A stretch of 64,000 nucleotides of DNA from Gammaproteobacteria bacterium (GCA_026706665.1 JAPOYI010000224.1:1-64000), one strand, 5' to 3'. Positions 43,531-53,481 are shown, counted from the first letter of the stretch. The notes: a model not told the origin generated them from the sequence alone. A program made the numbers and translations.

Positions 43531-44274
43531 ATGACAGGTAAGCGACTTTATCACTCGGTGGCCGACCGGATCCTCACCATGATCGACAACGGCACGTTTC
43601 CGCCCGGCAGCCGACTGCCGGGCGAGCGGGAGATCGCTGACCAACTCAACGTCAGCCGGGTCACGGTGCGGGAGGCAGAAATCTCCCTGCAGGCGCGCGG
43701 CATCATCCAGGTCAAGACGGGTTCCGGCGCCTATGTGCTGGACCCGTCGAAGCACAATGGGAGCCTGCCGAGCGTCAGCGCCTTCGAGTTGACCGAGGCC
43801 CGCACGCTGTTCGAATCGGAGGTGGCCGCCCTTGCGGCGCGGGACATCAGCGACGAGACGTTGAGCCGCCTTGAGCGGTACCTTGAGAAGATGGCGGGCA
43901 ACGGCGCGGACGCCGAGCGCGAGGCCGAATTGGCGGATCGGGACTTTCACCTGACAATCGCATCGGCCAGCGGCAATGCCGCGGCGTGCCATGTCGTGGA
44001 GATGCTGTGGCGGATTCGCATGGAGTCGAAACCGGTGCGCCGGGTATACGACTCGGTGTGTCATCACGACTCCGAGGCGCGGGAGGCCGAGCACCGGGAG
44101 ATTCTCGACGCGCTGCGCGCGCGGGACCCCGCGGCGACCCGCATCGCAATGCGCGAGCATTTCCGGCGCCTGATCGAGGCGATGCTGGACGTCACCGAAG
44201 AACAGGCGCTGGAGGAGCTTCGACGGAAGGCGACCGAGAGCCGCGAACGGTTCCTCACCAGCTTTCAGCTCTGA
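43531..44274 (+). CDS. GntR-family (FadR subfamily) transcriptional regulator
   Basis: A 247-residue regulator. Residues 1-70 form the winged helix: YHSVADRILTMIDNGTFPPG, LPGEREIADQLNVSRVTVRE and the wing RGIIQVKTGSGAYV. The rest is the helical FCD effector domain, with DRDFHLTIASASGN and the metal-binding His pattern (HREILDAL, MREHFRRL). FadR-type regulators respond to a small carboxylic acid. Located between the TonB receptor and PL6 lyase, it probably responds to a uronate-derived product (such as 2-keto-3-deoxygluconate) and controls the alginate genes. ATG 43531 is chosen because MTGKRLYHSV is the usual N-terminus. Confidence 0.9.
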   Translation: MTGKRLYHSVADRILTMIDNGTFPPGSRLPGEREIADQLNVSRVTVREAEISLQARGIIQVKTGSGAYVLDPSKHNGSLPSVSAFELTEARTLFESEVAALAARDISDETLSRLERYLEKMAGNGADAEREAELADRDFHLTIASASGNAAACHVVEMLWRIRMESKPVRRVYDSVCHHDSEAREAEHREILDALRARDPAATRIAMREHFRRLIEAMLDVTEEQALEELRRKATESRERFLTSFQL

Positions 44275-44321
44275 TTTCGGGCGCCCGCGCGGGACAACCC
44301 ACGTCAAGGAATGGGGATTTG

Positions 44322-46517
44322 ATGATCCGAATCGCGCTGGCCGCGCTGACCTTCGTGCTGAGCCAGACAGGGCTTGCCGAGACGCTGCTTGTCGGTTCCC
44401 AGGACGAGTTCGAGGACGCCGTCGACGACCTCAAGCCCGGCGATACGATCATGCTGGCCAACGGCGCATGGCGTGATTTCGAAATCCTCTTCACCGGGTT
44501 CGGCACAGCCGAACAACCGATCGCGCTGACGGCCGAAACCAGGGGCGAGGTCTTCATCACCGGTCAGTCCAACCTGCGCATGGCCGGAAAGTACCTGGTC
44601 GTATCCGGACTGATCTTCAGGGACGGCCATACACCCACCAACACGGTGATCTCCTTCCGCCGCACCCGCGGCGACCCGGCCTACCACTCGCGCGTGACCG
44701 AAACCGTCGTCGACCGGTTCAATAACCCGGAGCGTCACGAGACCGATTTCTGGGTGATGATGTACGGCAGGCACAACCGCTTCGATCACAACCACCTGGT
44801 CGGGAAAAGCAATGCGGGCGTCACCATGGCGGTACGGCTCGACAGCGAGGAAAGCCGGGAGAACCATCACCGCATCGACCACAACTATTTTGGTCCCCGG
44901 CCGATCCTCGGCGCCAACGGCGGCGAGACCCTTCGGATCGGGACCAGCCACCACTCACGGACCGATTCCTTCACGACGGTCGAGAACAACTATTTCGACC
45001 GGTGCAACGGCGAGCTTGAGGTCATCTCGAACAAATCCGGCGGCAACACGTTTCGAGGCAACCTTTTTTTCGAATCGCGCGGCACGCTGACGCTGCGCCA
45101 CGGCAACGGCACCGTGGTGGCGAACAACGTGTTTCTGGGCAACCGCGCGGACCACACCGGCGGCATCCGCGTCATCAACGCCGACCAGGTGGTGCGCAAC
45201 AATTACATGCACGGGCTGACCGGCCATCGTTTCGGCGGTGCGCTGGTGGTCATGAACGGCGTGCCGAACTCGCCGCTCAACCGCTACGACCCGGTCGTCA
45301 ATGCCGTCATCGAGAACAACTCGATCATCGACAGCGACCATGTGGAGCTTGGCGCGGGCAGCGACGAAGAGCGTTCGGCGACGCCCACCGACAGCGTGTT
45401 CGGATCGAACCTGATCTTCAACGAAGACGGGCGGAACATCGTTGCCGTCCACGACGATGTCGGCGGCATCGAGTTTCGGGGCAACGCAACCAACAACGTG
45501 GATGAACCGGCGCTGACGGAGGGTTTCGTCAACGCGTCGCTTGAGCTGGCGGCGGCCGACAACAGGCTGCTGTATCCGGCGGACGGGCAATTCGCGGATG
45601 TGGGCGCGAGCCGGGAGCTCAAGGTGCTTGACCGGGAGAGCACGGGCGTATCCTGGTATCCGAAGGCCGGCCCCGGGATGCGCTTCGATACCGGCGAGAC
45701 GATCTCCATCGGTGCCGGTGAGGACGCGATCTTCGACGCGGCGGCCGGCGCCGGCGCTGGCGACGTCATCGTGCTTGCGCCGGGCGGGTACCTCCTGACG
45801 AAAACCATCGTCGTCGACCGGCCTCTGACGATCCGGGCAGCCCCGGGGACGGCGAGCATCGAGTTCGAGCGCACCGCGCTGTTCGAGATCGCCGACGGCG
45901 GCAGCCTGAAGTTGAGCGGCCTGACGATTTCAGGCCGGGCCGCGCCGGACGTTGCCGGCAACTCGGCCATCCGCACGCACCGCTACTCGATGCTGGGCAA
46001 CTACGCCCTGGTCGTGGAGGACTCGACGATTCAGGATCTCGATACCAACCATTCGTTCAATTTCCTGTCCGTCGCGAGGCATACGTTCGCCGACCGCATT
46101 GAAATCGCCGATTCCGTCTTTCGAAACATCACCGGACACGTCCTGTCCCTGGCGCAGGAAACCGACGATCTCGGCCTCTACAACGGCGAGTACATTTCCA
46201 TTGTCGGGTCAACGTTCCAGAACATCGGGGGGGCGGTGGCGGACATCTACCGGGGCGGCACCGACGAGAGCACCTTCGGGCCGCATTTCGAACTGCGCGC
46301 GTCCTCGCTCGACTCGGTGGGCAACGGTTCCCGCAACAAGTCCGCCGCCTCCATCCGGCTGCTGGGGGTGCAGGCGACCGACATATTCGACAATGTCGTT
46401 GCCGACAGTCGGCCGGTCCGCGTGATCCACACCGTCGGCGATCCCGTAACCCGGTTGGGGGACAATCGGCTTGAGAGGACGCCCGAACCGATCATCCGTG
46501 AATTCGGCGGGCAATGA
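44322..46517 (+). CDS. Polysaccharide lyase family 6, alginate lyase (chondroitinase B-like)
   Basis: A 731-residue exported enzyme. ATG 44322 gives a signal peptide (LAALTFVLSQTGLAE). The right-handed beta-helix of PL6 is marked by GQSNLRMAGKYLVVSGLIF, FDHNHLVGKSNAGV and the active-site part ISNKSGGNTFRGN and LTLRHGNG, where Lys and Arg correspond to the catalytic pair of chondroitinase B. A second beta-helix-like domain fills the last 250 residues, as in two-domain PL6 enzymes. It cleaves alginate, often preferring mannuronate-guluronate links. It lies within the alginate locus after the regulator gene. Confidence 0.88.
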   Translation: MIRIALAALTFVLSQTGLAETLLVGSQDEFEDAVDDLKPGDTIMLANGAWRDFEILFTGFGTAEQPIALTAETRGEVFITGQSNLRMAGKYLVVSGLIFRDGHTPTNTVISFRRTRGDPAYHSRVTETVVDRFNNPERHETDFWVMMYGRHNRFDHNHLVGKSNAGVTMAVRLDSEESRENHHRIDHNYFGPRPILGANGGETLRIGTSHHSRTDSFTTVENNYFDRCNGELEVISNKSGGNTFRGNLFFESRGTLTLRHGNGTVVANNVFLGNRADHTGGIRVINADQVVRNNYMHGLTGHRFGGALVVMNGVPNSPLNRYDPVVNAVIENNSIIDSDHVELGAGSDEERSATPTDSVFGSNLIFNEDGRNIVAVHDDVGGIEFRGNATNNVDEPALTEGFVNASLELAAADNRLLYPADGQFADVGASRELKVLDRESTGVSWYPKAGPGMRFDTGETISIGAGEDAIFDAAAGAGAGDVIVLAPGGYLLTKTIVVDRPLTIRAAPGTASIEFERTALFEIADGGSLKLSGLTISGRAAPDVAGNSAIRTHRYSMLGNYALVVEDSTIQDLDTNHSFNFLSVARHTFADRIEIADSVFRNITGHVLSLAQETDDLGLYNGEYISIVGSTFQNIGGAVADIYRGGTDESTFGPHFELRASSLDSVGNGSRNKSAASIRLLGVQATDIFDNVVADSRPVRVIHTVGDPVTRLGDNRLERTPEPIIREFGGQ

Positions 46518-46631
46518 TGTCCCGAGGGCCGGCAAGCGATACGAAACTTCCGGTGCCGGGCTGCCGTCCACCGGCGACCATCGCGATGTCCGCCGAACAG
46601 CAGGGAAGCAAAGCGAAGGAGTAAGGCAACC

Positions 46632-47903
46632 ATGTCCCGAGGCTACTTGAGATGGGTGGTGGTCACCCTCGTGGCGATCGCCACGGTGATCAACTATGTT
46701 GACCGCAACGCGCTGGCCATCATGTGGGTCGAGATCGGCCCGGAACTGGGCATGGACGAATTCGACTACGCCCGGCTGGTCATGGTCTTCATGGTGGGCT
46801 ACGCCATCGGTCAGGCCCTGTTCGGCAAGATATTCGACATGATCGGCACGCGGCTGGGATTCGTGCTCGCCATCGTCATCTGGTCCGTGGCCATCATGCT
46901 GCATGCCGTCACGCGCACCTTCGCCTCGCTCGCGGCGATGCGCTTCACCCTGGCCTTCGGCGAAGCCGGCAACTGGCCCGGCGCGACCAAGAGCAACGCC
47001 GAGTGGTTCCCCATCCGGGAACGCGCCCTCGCCCAAGGCATATTCAATTCCGGCGCGTCCCTCGGCGCCGTCATTTCGGCGCCCGCCATCGCGCTTCTGT
47101 ACCTGCAGTTCGGCTGGAAGGCCACTTTCGTCATCATCGGCCTGTTCGGGTTCTTGTGGCTCGTTCCCTGGCTGCTCATATTCAAAGCCCCGCCGGATCG
47201 GCACCCGTGGCTTTCAGCGGAAGAACGCGAATACATCCTCACGGGCCAGCGGGACGAAAGCGCGTCCGCAGACGAGGAACAGGTCGCGCCCGGCTGGTTC
47301 GAAATGCTGCGCTATCGGCAGAGCTGGTCCGTGGTCGCATCGAGGTTTTTCCTGGATCCCATCTGGTGGCTGTTCGTCAGTTGGCTGCCCATCTACCTCG
47401 CCGCGACATTCGGTTTCGACATCGAGCAGATCGGGTTTTCCGCCTGGGTTCCCTATGTCGGCGCTGCGGCCGGCGCGATTTTCGGCGGCTGGCTGGCCCG
47501 CTTCCTGCTTGAAAGGGGCCGAACGGTCGACTTTGCGCGCAAGCTGACGATCACGCTGGGCGGGATCATCATGCTGCCGGCCCTGCTCCTGACAGCGGCC
47601 GCATCCACGCCTCTGTCGGCGATACTCCTCATCGCGGTCATCCTGTTCGGATTTCAGACCGCGATCGGCAACATTCAGACGCTGCCGAGCGACTTCTTCT
47701 CCGGCAAGTCGGTCGGTTCGCTAGCCGGCGTTGGCGGCGCCGCTGCCGTCGCCGGCGTGCTGATCACCACCGATCTCATTCCGCGGATCACCGAGGCATC
47801 TTTCGCGCCCGCCTTCATTCTGGGCGCGGCGCTGGTGCCGCTTGCGATCCTTTCGGTATGGATATTCGGTGGCCGGATTCGCCCGCTGACCACCGAGAAC
47901 TGA
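46632..47903 (+). CDS. MFS transporter, anion:cation symporter (hexuronate-type) family
   Basis: A 423-residue transporter with 12 predicted helices. The motif NYVDRNALAIMWVEIGPELG near the start and FTLAFGEAGNWPGATKSNAEWF are characteristic of the ExuT/hexuronate branch of the ACS family. Between PL6 and PL17 lyase genes, it should import the unsaturated uronate monomers or short oligomers released by them across the inner membrane. An AAGGAG lies at 46615-46620 ahead of ATG 46632. Confidence 0.88.
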   Translation: MSRGYLRWVVVTLVAIATVINYVDRNALAIMWVEIGPELGMDEFDYARLVMVFMVGYAIGQALFGKIFDMIGTRLGFVLAIVIWSVAIMLHAVTRTFASLAAMRFTLAFGEAGNWPGATKSNAEWFPIRERALAQGIFNSGASLGAVISAPAIALLYLQFGWKATFVIIGLFGFLWLVPWLLIFKAPPDRHPWLSAEEREYILTGQRDESASADEEQVAPGWFEMLRYRQSWSVVASRFFLDPIWWLFVSWLPIYLAATFGFDIEQIGFSAWVPYVGAAAGAIFGGWLARFLLERGRTVDFARKLTITLGGIIMLPALLLTAAASTPLSAILLIAVILFGFQTAIGNIQTLPSDFFSGKSVGSLAGVGGAAAVAGVLITTDLIPRITEASFAPAFILGAALVPLAILSVWIFGGRIRPLTTEN

Positions 47904-47927
47904 ATCAAGGATGCAGCGCGAAACGGA

Positions 47928-50156
47928 ATGGCCATATCGAGGCTGATATTCGGGCTGACCATTGCGCTGACAGCGCAAGCGGACGCACACCCCAATCTGA
48001 TCCTTACCGAGGCCGGCGTCGAGAGAATCAGGGCGGAACTGGGCATCGTCCCCCTGTTCGACGCCACCGTGGAGCGCGTCAAGGCGGAAGTGGATGCTGA
48101 AATCGAACTCGGAATAGACACCCCGATCCCGAAAGATCTTTCCGGCGGCTACACGCACGAGCGGCACAAGCGCAATTTCCTGGTACTGCAACAGGCGGGA
48201 GCGCTGTTCCAGATCCTGGAGGACGAAAAATACGCTGTCCATGTCCGCGACATGCTCTTTCGGTATGAGGCCATGTACAAGGACCTGCCCCTTCATCCCC
48301 AGCAACGGTCCTATGCGAGAGGAAGGCTGTTCTGGCAATGCCTGAACGACAGCAATTGGCTGGTGTACGTGAGCCAGGCCTACGACGCCATCCACGACTG
48401 GTTGTCCGAACAGGAACGGCAAACACTGGAACAGAATCTCTTTCGTCCGTTTGCCGACTTCATATCGATCGAAAACCCGCAGTTCTTCAACCGGATACAC
48501 AACCACAGCACCTGGGGCGGCGCGGCAGTGGGGATGATCGGCCTGGTCATGGAAGACGAGGAATTGGTGCGGCGGGCCTTGTACGGCATTCAGGACGATG
48601 GCCTTGGAGTGGGAGCCATCGACGATGACGGAGGGTTCATCCGGATGGAAGGACAAAGTACCGGTTTTCTGGCGAACCTTGAGGCGCCTTTTTCGCCGGA
48701 CGGGTATTACACAGAAGGCCCCTACTACCAACGGTACGCCATGTATCCGTTCCTGGTCTTTGCCCAGAGCCTGCACAACGTCCGGCCCGATCTGAACATC
48801 TTCGAGCACAAGGACAGCGTGCTCCTCAAAGGGGTCGATGCGCTCTTGAGTCTGTCGGATGCGGATGGCGAGTTCTTCCCCCTGAACGACGCGCAGAAGG
48901 GCATGTCCTACCATTCTCGCGAGCTGGTTACGGCGGTTGACATTGCCTACCACGTGGGCGGACGGGACGCGAAGCTCCTGAGCATTGCCGAAGAGCAGGG
49001 CCAGGTCCTCCTGGATGACGCGGGATTCTCGGTTGCCGCCGCTATCCGCGACGGCAGGGCGCAACCATATGAGAAATCGACCATCAACCTGACGGACGGG
49101 CACGATGGCCGGCAGGGCGGCGTTGCCGTGCTGCGCCAGGGCGATGAAGATCTGACGCTCGTCTTCAAGTACACGGCCCAGGGCCTGAGCCATGGCCACT
49201 ACGACAAGCTCTCATTCTCCCTCTACGAAAAGGGTGACGAAGTCCTTCAGGACTACGGGATGGCGCGTTTCGTCAACATCGGGCAGAAGGGAGGCGGCAA
49301 CTACCTGACGGAAAACACCACTTGGGCCAAGCAGACGATCTCGCACAACACGCTCGTACGGAATGAGACGTCGCATTTCGAGGGGAGGTATGAGATCGGC
49401 AGCGAGCACCACTCGGAACTCCAGTTCCTTGACGCCTCCGACAACGGGGTTCAAGTGGTAAGCGCTTTCGAAGACGACGCCTACCCCGGGACGGTAATGC
49501 AACGGACCATGGCATTGATCAAGAACGAGCGTTTCGAAAAGCCATTCCTGCTGGACATTCTCAAGGTGATCTCGGACGCCGAGAGTCAATACGATCTGCC
49601 CTTCTATTTCATGGGTCAGGTCATGAGGGCAAACTTTGCCTACGAATCGCCGGCGGCATTGCGCGCCCTTGGGGAAAAAAACGGATATCAGCACTTGTAC
49701 CTGGAAGGCACAGGCAAACCTTCCGGCAACAACACAGTGCTCTCGTGGATGGGCCATGGAAAATTCTACACGCTAACGTCGGCGACCCATGCTGCCGACG
49801 AGTTGCTGTTCACAAGAATCGGCGCCAACGATCCGGAGTTCAATCTGCGCAGGGATGCGGCCTTCATCATTCGAAGAAATGGCGTCGCGAACACTGTCTT
49901 CGCGACAACCGTGGAGCCCCACGGAAGCTACAGCCCGGTATCCGAAATTGCCGTCAATGCAAACAGCAATATCGCAGAGCTGAATGTCGTGTACGACGAT
50001 GACGATTACACGGCAGTGATGATCGAGGACGTCCAGGGGCATGCCAGCATCTTCGTATTGTCGAATGACGATGCATCTGCTTCTTCAGAGCATGAATTGG
50101 AAATTGACGGCAGGACCTACGAGTGGTGGGGACCCTGGCACCACTCTGAAATCTAG
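47928..50156 (+). CDS. Polysaccharide lyase family 17, oligoalginate lyase (heparinase II/III-like)
   Basis: A 742-residue exported enzyme. The signal segment IFGLTIALTAQADA is followed by HPNLILTEAGVERIRAELG, the usual PL17 start. An alpha/alpha-barrel domain contains RSYARGRLFWQCLNDSNWLV and FNRIHNHSTWGGAAVGMIGL with the catalytic Asn, His and Tyr region, and the heparinase II/III beta-sandwich (VLRQGDEDLTLVFKY, GLSHGHYDKLSFSLY) follows with a Zn-binding His region. PL17 enzymes release monomers exolytically from alginate oligomers, completing the work of the PL6 enzyme. ATG 47928 is 24 bases after the MFS stop. Confidence 0.9.
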   Translation: MAISRLIFGLTIALTAQADAHPNLILTEAGVERIRAELGIVPLFDATVERVKAEVDAEIELGIDTPIPKDLSGGYTHERHKRNFLVLQQAGALFQILEDEKYAVHVRDMLFRYEAMYKDLPLHPQQRSYARGRLFWQCLNDSNWLVYVSQAYDAIHDWLSEQERQTLEQNLFRPFADFISIENPQFFNRIHNHSTWGGAAVGMIGLVMEDEELVRRALYGIQDDGLGVGAIDDDGGFIRMEGQSTGFLANLEAPFSPDGYYTEGPYYQRYAMYPFLVFAQSLHNVRPDLNIFEHKDSVLLKGVDALLSLSDADGEFFPLNDAQKGMSYHSRELVTAVDIAYHVGGRDAKLLSIAEEQGQVLLDDAGFSVAAAIRDGRAQPYEKSTINLTDGHDGRQGGVAVLRQGDEDLTLVFKYTAQGLSHGHYDKLSFSLYEKGDEVLQDYGMARFVNIGQKGGGNYLTENTTWAKQTISHNTLVRNETSHFEGRYEIGSEHHSELQFLDASDNGVQVVSAFEDDAYPGTVMQRTMALIKNERFEKPFLLDILKVISDAESQYDLPFYFMGQVMRANFAYESPAALRALGEKNGYQHLYLEGTGKPSGNNTVLSWMGHGKFYTLTSATHAADELLFTRIGANDPEFNLRRDAAFIIRRNGVANTVFATTVEPHGSYSPVSEIAVNANSNIAELNVVYDDDDYTAVMIEDVQGHASIFVLSNDDASASSEHELEIDGRTYEWWGPWHHSEI

Positions 50157-50302
50157 CCCGTCGCGAAAGTCCCCGCGTTCAACCGGCGATGCATCCCGCA
50201 CGGCTGCCACCCCTTCGGTATGGGATGCGGTCGGACCGGGCACGACGGTTGATCGTCCCGGCTATGGGAGGCTAGTGTTCCGTCAAGCTGTCCGGACGAT
50301 GG

Positions 50303-51265
50303 CTACGGCTGCTTCAGTCCGGCAAGATCGCGGGCGTCCTGGATGCGGCCGCGATCCGTGATCCAGCTCGTGACGAGTTCGGCCGGGGTCACATCGAATG
50401 CGGGATTTTGAACCTGCACGCCCGGGGCGGCCCGAATCGATTCGGTCACTTCGCTTGCATCGCGCTGCTCGATATCGACGTCGGCGCCGGTTGCGGTATC
50501 CGCGTCGAAGGTCGATGACGGTAGGGCCACGTGGAAGGGAACGCCGTGGTAGCGGCTCGCGATGGCGATGCCCCGTGTGCCGATCTTGTTCACGACGTCG
50601 CCATTGGCCGTCACGCGGTCGGCACCGACGATCACGAGGTCAATGTCCCCTTGAGACATCAAGTGCGAAACCATGCTGTCGCAGATCAGGGTGACGTCGA
50701 GACCGGCCTGAAGCAGTTCCCACGCCGTCAGCCGCGCCCCTTGCAGGAGCGGGCGCGTTTCATCGACGAACACCGTGAAGCGGACGCTGGCATCGTGCGC
50801 GAGATATAGCGGCGCGGTCGCGGTTCCGAGCGTGGAGACGGCGAGCGCGCCCGCGTTGCAGTGGGTCAGGACCGCGCTGTTCTCGGTGATCAGCCCCATG
50901 CCGTTTGCGCCGATCGCACGACACATTTCGGTATGTTCACGGTGAATGGTCTCCGCTTGCGCAACGGGGTCGTTCGCACGGAGCACGCGGTTGACCGCCC
51001 AGGCGAGATTGATCGCGGTGGGACGTGCGGCGACGAGCACCCGCGCAGCTTTCGCCAAGTCTCCGCCTGCGCGGACCGCAAGAGCCATGCCGTATGCCGC
51101 AGCGATACCGATGGCGGGTGCGCCGCGCACCTTCATGCTGGCGATGGATGCGGCCACCATTTCGGCACTCGTCTGCTCTTCGTAGACGACCGTCTCCGGC
51201 AGCTTGCGCTGGTCGAGCAGCCACAACCTGCTGCCCTCCCACCGAATCGCAGCGGGTACGGTCAT
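50303..51265 (-). CDS. mtnA: S-methyl-5-thioribose-1-phosphate isomerase
   Basis: A 320-residue enzyme of the methionine salvage pathway. It converts 5-methylthioribose 1-phosphate to 5-methylthioribulose 1-phosphate. Signature elements: SMKVRGAPAIGIAAAYGMAL, LTHCNAGALA with the catalytic Cys and IVGADRVTANGDVVNKIGT with the catalytic Asp. No other mtn gene lies nearby. ATG 51265 gives the normal N-terminus (MTVPAAIRWE). Confidence 0.93.
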   Translation of the reverse strand: MTVPAAIRWEGSRLWLLDQRKLPETVVYEEQTSAEMVAASIASMKVRGAPAIGIAAAYGMALAVRAGGDLAKAARVLVAARPTAINLAWAVNRVLRANDPVAQAETIHREHTEMCRAIGANGMGLITENSAVLTHCNAGALAVSTLGTATAPLYLAHDASVRFTVFVDETRPLLQGARLTAWELLQAGLDVTLICDSMVSHLMSQGDIDLVIVGADRVTANGDVVNKIGTRGIAIASRYHGVPFHVALPSSTFDADTATGADVDIEQRDASEVTESIRAAPGVQVQNPAFDVTPAELVTSWITDRGRIQDARDLAGLKQP

Positions 51266-51425
51266 GGCAACTGACTTGCCGGATCAATTGCGCCGAGCCG
51301 CACCCGCCTGTGTCCGACAGATCGCGAAGCCCTGGTCTTCAACGGATACTGTGTATCCGCGAAGCATCTCTCGAAGGAGACGTTACGTCGCAAACGCCAG
51401 TTCTGATTGCATGGTCGTCGCCCGG

Positions 51426-51740
51426 TCACGTCAAGGCGAGCGCGAAGCGTATGGCCTCTGTCACCTGGTACATCCTCTCCGTTGACAGAGTTGTCAACAG
51501 CGCACCCAGTTTTGCCTGCGGGACAGTTTGCAGGTGATCGCAGTTCACGGCGCAATCGCGTGGCATTCCGTCGTCTATTGACAACGCCACTTCGCTGGGG
51601 ATTTCGCGAACATTGGTTGTGACGGGAGCGACGGTGACCTCATGCAAACTGGCGATGACCGGGTTCCGCGTCAGAATCAGCGCTGGTCGTCGCTTGTCTG
51701 GTGGAGCGAAACGGTACCACCGGATTTCGCCGTGGCGCAT
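51426..51740 (-). CDS. MazF/PemK-type toxin (endoribonuclease)
   Basis: A 104-residue toxin. HGEIRWYRFAPPDKRRPALI is the MazF opening with the conserved R(R)P, and ASLHEVTVAPVTTNVREIPSEV has the typical V-A-P-V-T segment; KLGALLTTLSTERMYQVTEA is the C-terminal helix. MazF toxins cut mRNA at short sequences. Its ATG overlaps the antitoxin's stop by one base, so the pair is co-translated. The antitoxin comes first, which is the usual order. Confidence 0.85.
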   Translation of the reverse strand: MRHGEIRWYRFAPPDKRRPALILTRNPVIASLHEVTVAPVTTNVREIPSEVALSIDDGMPRDCAVNCDHLQTVPQAKLGALLTTLSTERMYQVTEAIRFALALT

Positions 51741-51988
51741 CAGCCATCTTCCCAGGCATTATCGCCCCACGCCCGATCCTCTTCTGGAATGGAAAACTCT
51801 TGTGGAGTGGGTGGAATCCGCTGATACCCCGCTATGTGCCGCGCATCCAATTCCGCCTCGTCGTAGCGCGCCAGGGCGGCCCGCAGTGCTTGTCGCGCGA
51901 ATCCTGAGCGGGTCGCGCCGAGTCGCTTCACCCGTTCGTCGACCCGCTCCACGAGTTCGTCATCGATTGTGATTTGAATGGTTCTCAT
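51740..51988 (-). CDS. Ribbon-helix-helix antitoxin of the MazF pair
   Basis: An 82-residue protein with the RHH fold: MRTIQITIDDELVERVDERV and RLGATRSGFARQALRAALA, followed by an acidic C-terminal tail (PTPQEFSIPEEDRAWGDNAW) that would bind the toxin. The TTG/TAT-rich segment just upstream (51989-52010) is AT-rich and could be its operator, to which the RHH domain would bind for autoregulation. Gene order antitoxin-toxin on the minus strand. Confidence 0.83.
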   Translation of the reverse strand: MRTIQITIDDELVERVDERVKRLGATRSGFARQALRAALARYDEAELDARHIAGYQRIPPTPQEFSIPEEDRAWGDNAWEDG

Positions 51989-52049
51989 AGCTATACATTA
52001 GCCTATACCCATAGCTATTGGAATGTGGAACCGAAGTGTTGGATGCGGA

Positions 52050-53234
52050 CTAGGCCGTGCGGGTCTCGTCATCGGATGCCTTGCGGACCTCTTCCAACGC
52101 ATCAATCAATTGATCCACGTCCGCGTCGGTGTGGGCCGCTGTCAGCGTGATACGCAGCCTTGACGTGCCTTCGGGCACCGAAGGCGGACGGATGGTCGTG
52201 CAGAGGCAGCCGCGTTCCTCAAGGGCCCGGCTCATGTCCAGCGTGGCTTGGGGGTCGCCGACGATCAGGGGCTGAATGGGAGACGCCGACTCGGGCAGGA
52301 CAAATTCCAGGTCCGCTGCACCTGCCCGGAATCGTTCAACCAGCGACACCAGCCGATCCCGCCGCCACGACTCGGCCTTGGCTATGGCGAGACTGGCGAG
52401 TGTTGCGACGGCGATCGCGGGTGGCATGGCCGTCGTGTAGATGTAGTTCCGGGAACGCTGGATGAGCGTCTCGATGAGCGCCTCGCTGCCGGCGACGAAC
52501 GCGCCGGACGTGCCGAACGCCTTGCCGAAGGTCCCGACCAGCACCTGCACGTCGTCGACCGTGTATCGCGCCGGATCGACGAGGCCGACGCCGCCCGAAC
52601 CATGCACCCCCATCCCATGTGCGTCGTCGATCATGACCCAGGCGTCCCGCCGCCTGGCGACGGCGATCAGATCGTCCAGGCGGCAACGGTCCCCATCCAT
52701 GCTAAACGTGCCGTCGCTGACGACGAGTTTTCGGTTGGCGTCAGTTGCCAGTTGCCGATCCAGATCGTCGCAGTCGAGATGCCCGTACCAGGCGAAACGC
52801 GCGCGGCTGATCCATCCCCCGTCCAGCAACGACGCGTGATTCAACCGGTCCTCGCACACCAGGTCGCCGACGGACAGGAGCGCGTTGATGACGCCGACGT
52901 TCGCGGCATAGCCACTGGAATAGACGAGTGCTCGCGGCCGCCCGGTGAACTCGGCGAGGGTGGCTTCGAGTTCCTCGTGCGCCTCCGTGTGGCCACAGAC
53001 GAGGTGCGATGCGCCGGTGCCCACGCCCCAGCGCCCGACACTCTCCTTGAGTGCCTCCGCGACGCGCTCGTCGCCAGCCAGACCGAGATAGTCGTTGCTG
53101 CAGAAGTTCAGCAGTTCACGCCCGTCGACCCGGATCGCGCGGCCCTGCCGGCTGCCGACGTTTCGGCGCCTCCTGTACATGTTGTGAGCACGAAGTGAAT
53201 CGAGCCTTTCCTGGAGGTCGGTGAAGCCGGGCAT
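52050..53234 (-). CDS. bioF: 8-amino-7-oxononanoate synthase-like PLP enzyme (BioF/KBL family)
   Basis: A 394-residue alpha-oxoamine synthase. The N-terminus FTDLQERLDSLRAHNMYRRR and FCSNDYLGLAGDERVAEAL are BioF-like, and the PLP Lys is in VGTFGKAFGTSGAFV. It condenses an acyl-CoA or pimeloyl-ACP with alanine to give 8-amino-7-oxononanoate, a biotin step. ATG 53234 begins the conserved N-terminus; the frame extends to 53306. No bioC, bioH or bioD lies nearby, so assignment to biotin rather than another aminoketone product is reasonable but not certain. Confidence 0.82.
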   Translation of the reverse strand: MPGFTDLQERLDSLRAHNMYRRRRNVGSRQGRAIRVDGRELLNFCSNDYLGLAGDERVAEALKESVGRWGVGTGASHLVCGHTEAHEELEATLAEFTGRPRALVYSSGYAANVGVINALLSVGDLVCEDRLNHASLLDGGWISRARFAWYGHLDCDDLDRQLATDANRKLVVSDGTFSMDGDRCRLDDLIAVARRRDAWVMIDDAHGMGVHGSGGVGLVDPARYTVDDVQVLVGTFGKAFGTSGAFVAGSEALIETLIQRSRNYIYTTAMPPAIAVATLASLAIAKAESWRRDRLVSLVERFRAGAADLEFVLPESASPIQPLIVGDPQATLDMSRALEERGCLCTTIRPPSVPEGTSRLRITLTAAHTDADVDQLIDALEEVRKASDDETRTA

Positions 53235-53385
53235 GCTTCGATCATAGCGCGTGCCCTCGGCCGACGTCGCGGCATTCTCCTTGAAGCACGCGGGGCGTTG
53301 GCGCACGCCAGCAGGAGCCGTGACCGGGGCAACAAGAGTCCATCTCCCATCGATCCGACATGGGCGTTCGAGCTACGGTTGTCGG

Positions 53386-53481
53386 ATGGACGCACCGACG
53401 TCCGATCATGACTCTACGGACGAAATTGACGTCGTCAGCGCACTTGACAACATTCCGTCCGAGGAATATATCGACGAATGA
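53386..53481 (+). CDS. Possible 31-residue acidic ORF coupled to HigB-like toxin
   Basis: An ATG at 53386 opens a 31-residue frame (MDAPTSDHDSTDEIDVVSAL, then IPSEEYIDE) whose stop overlaps the toxin start as ATGA. The acidic composition and exact coupling suggest a real leader or translational-coupling peptide. No ribosome site is clear and there is no known family, so it may be chance. Confidence 0.25.
   Translation: MDAPTSDHDSTDEIDVVSALDNIPSEEYIDE

Noticed and set aside
51266..51425. Short + frames between mtnA and the MazF pair
   Set aside because: No ribosome site or family; likely chance frames in a gap between genes.
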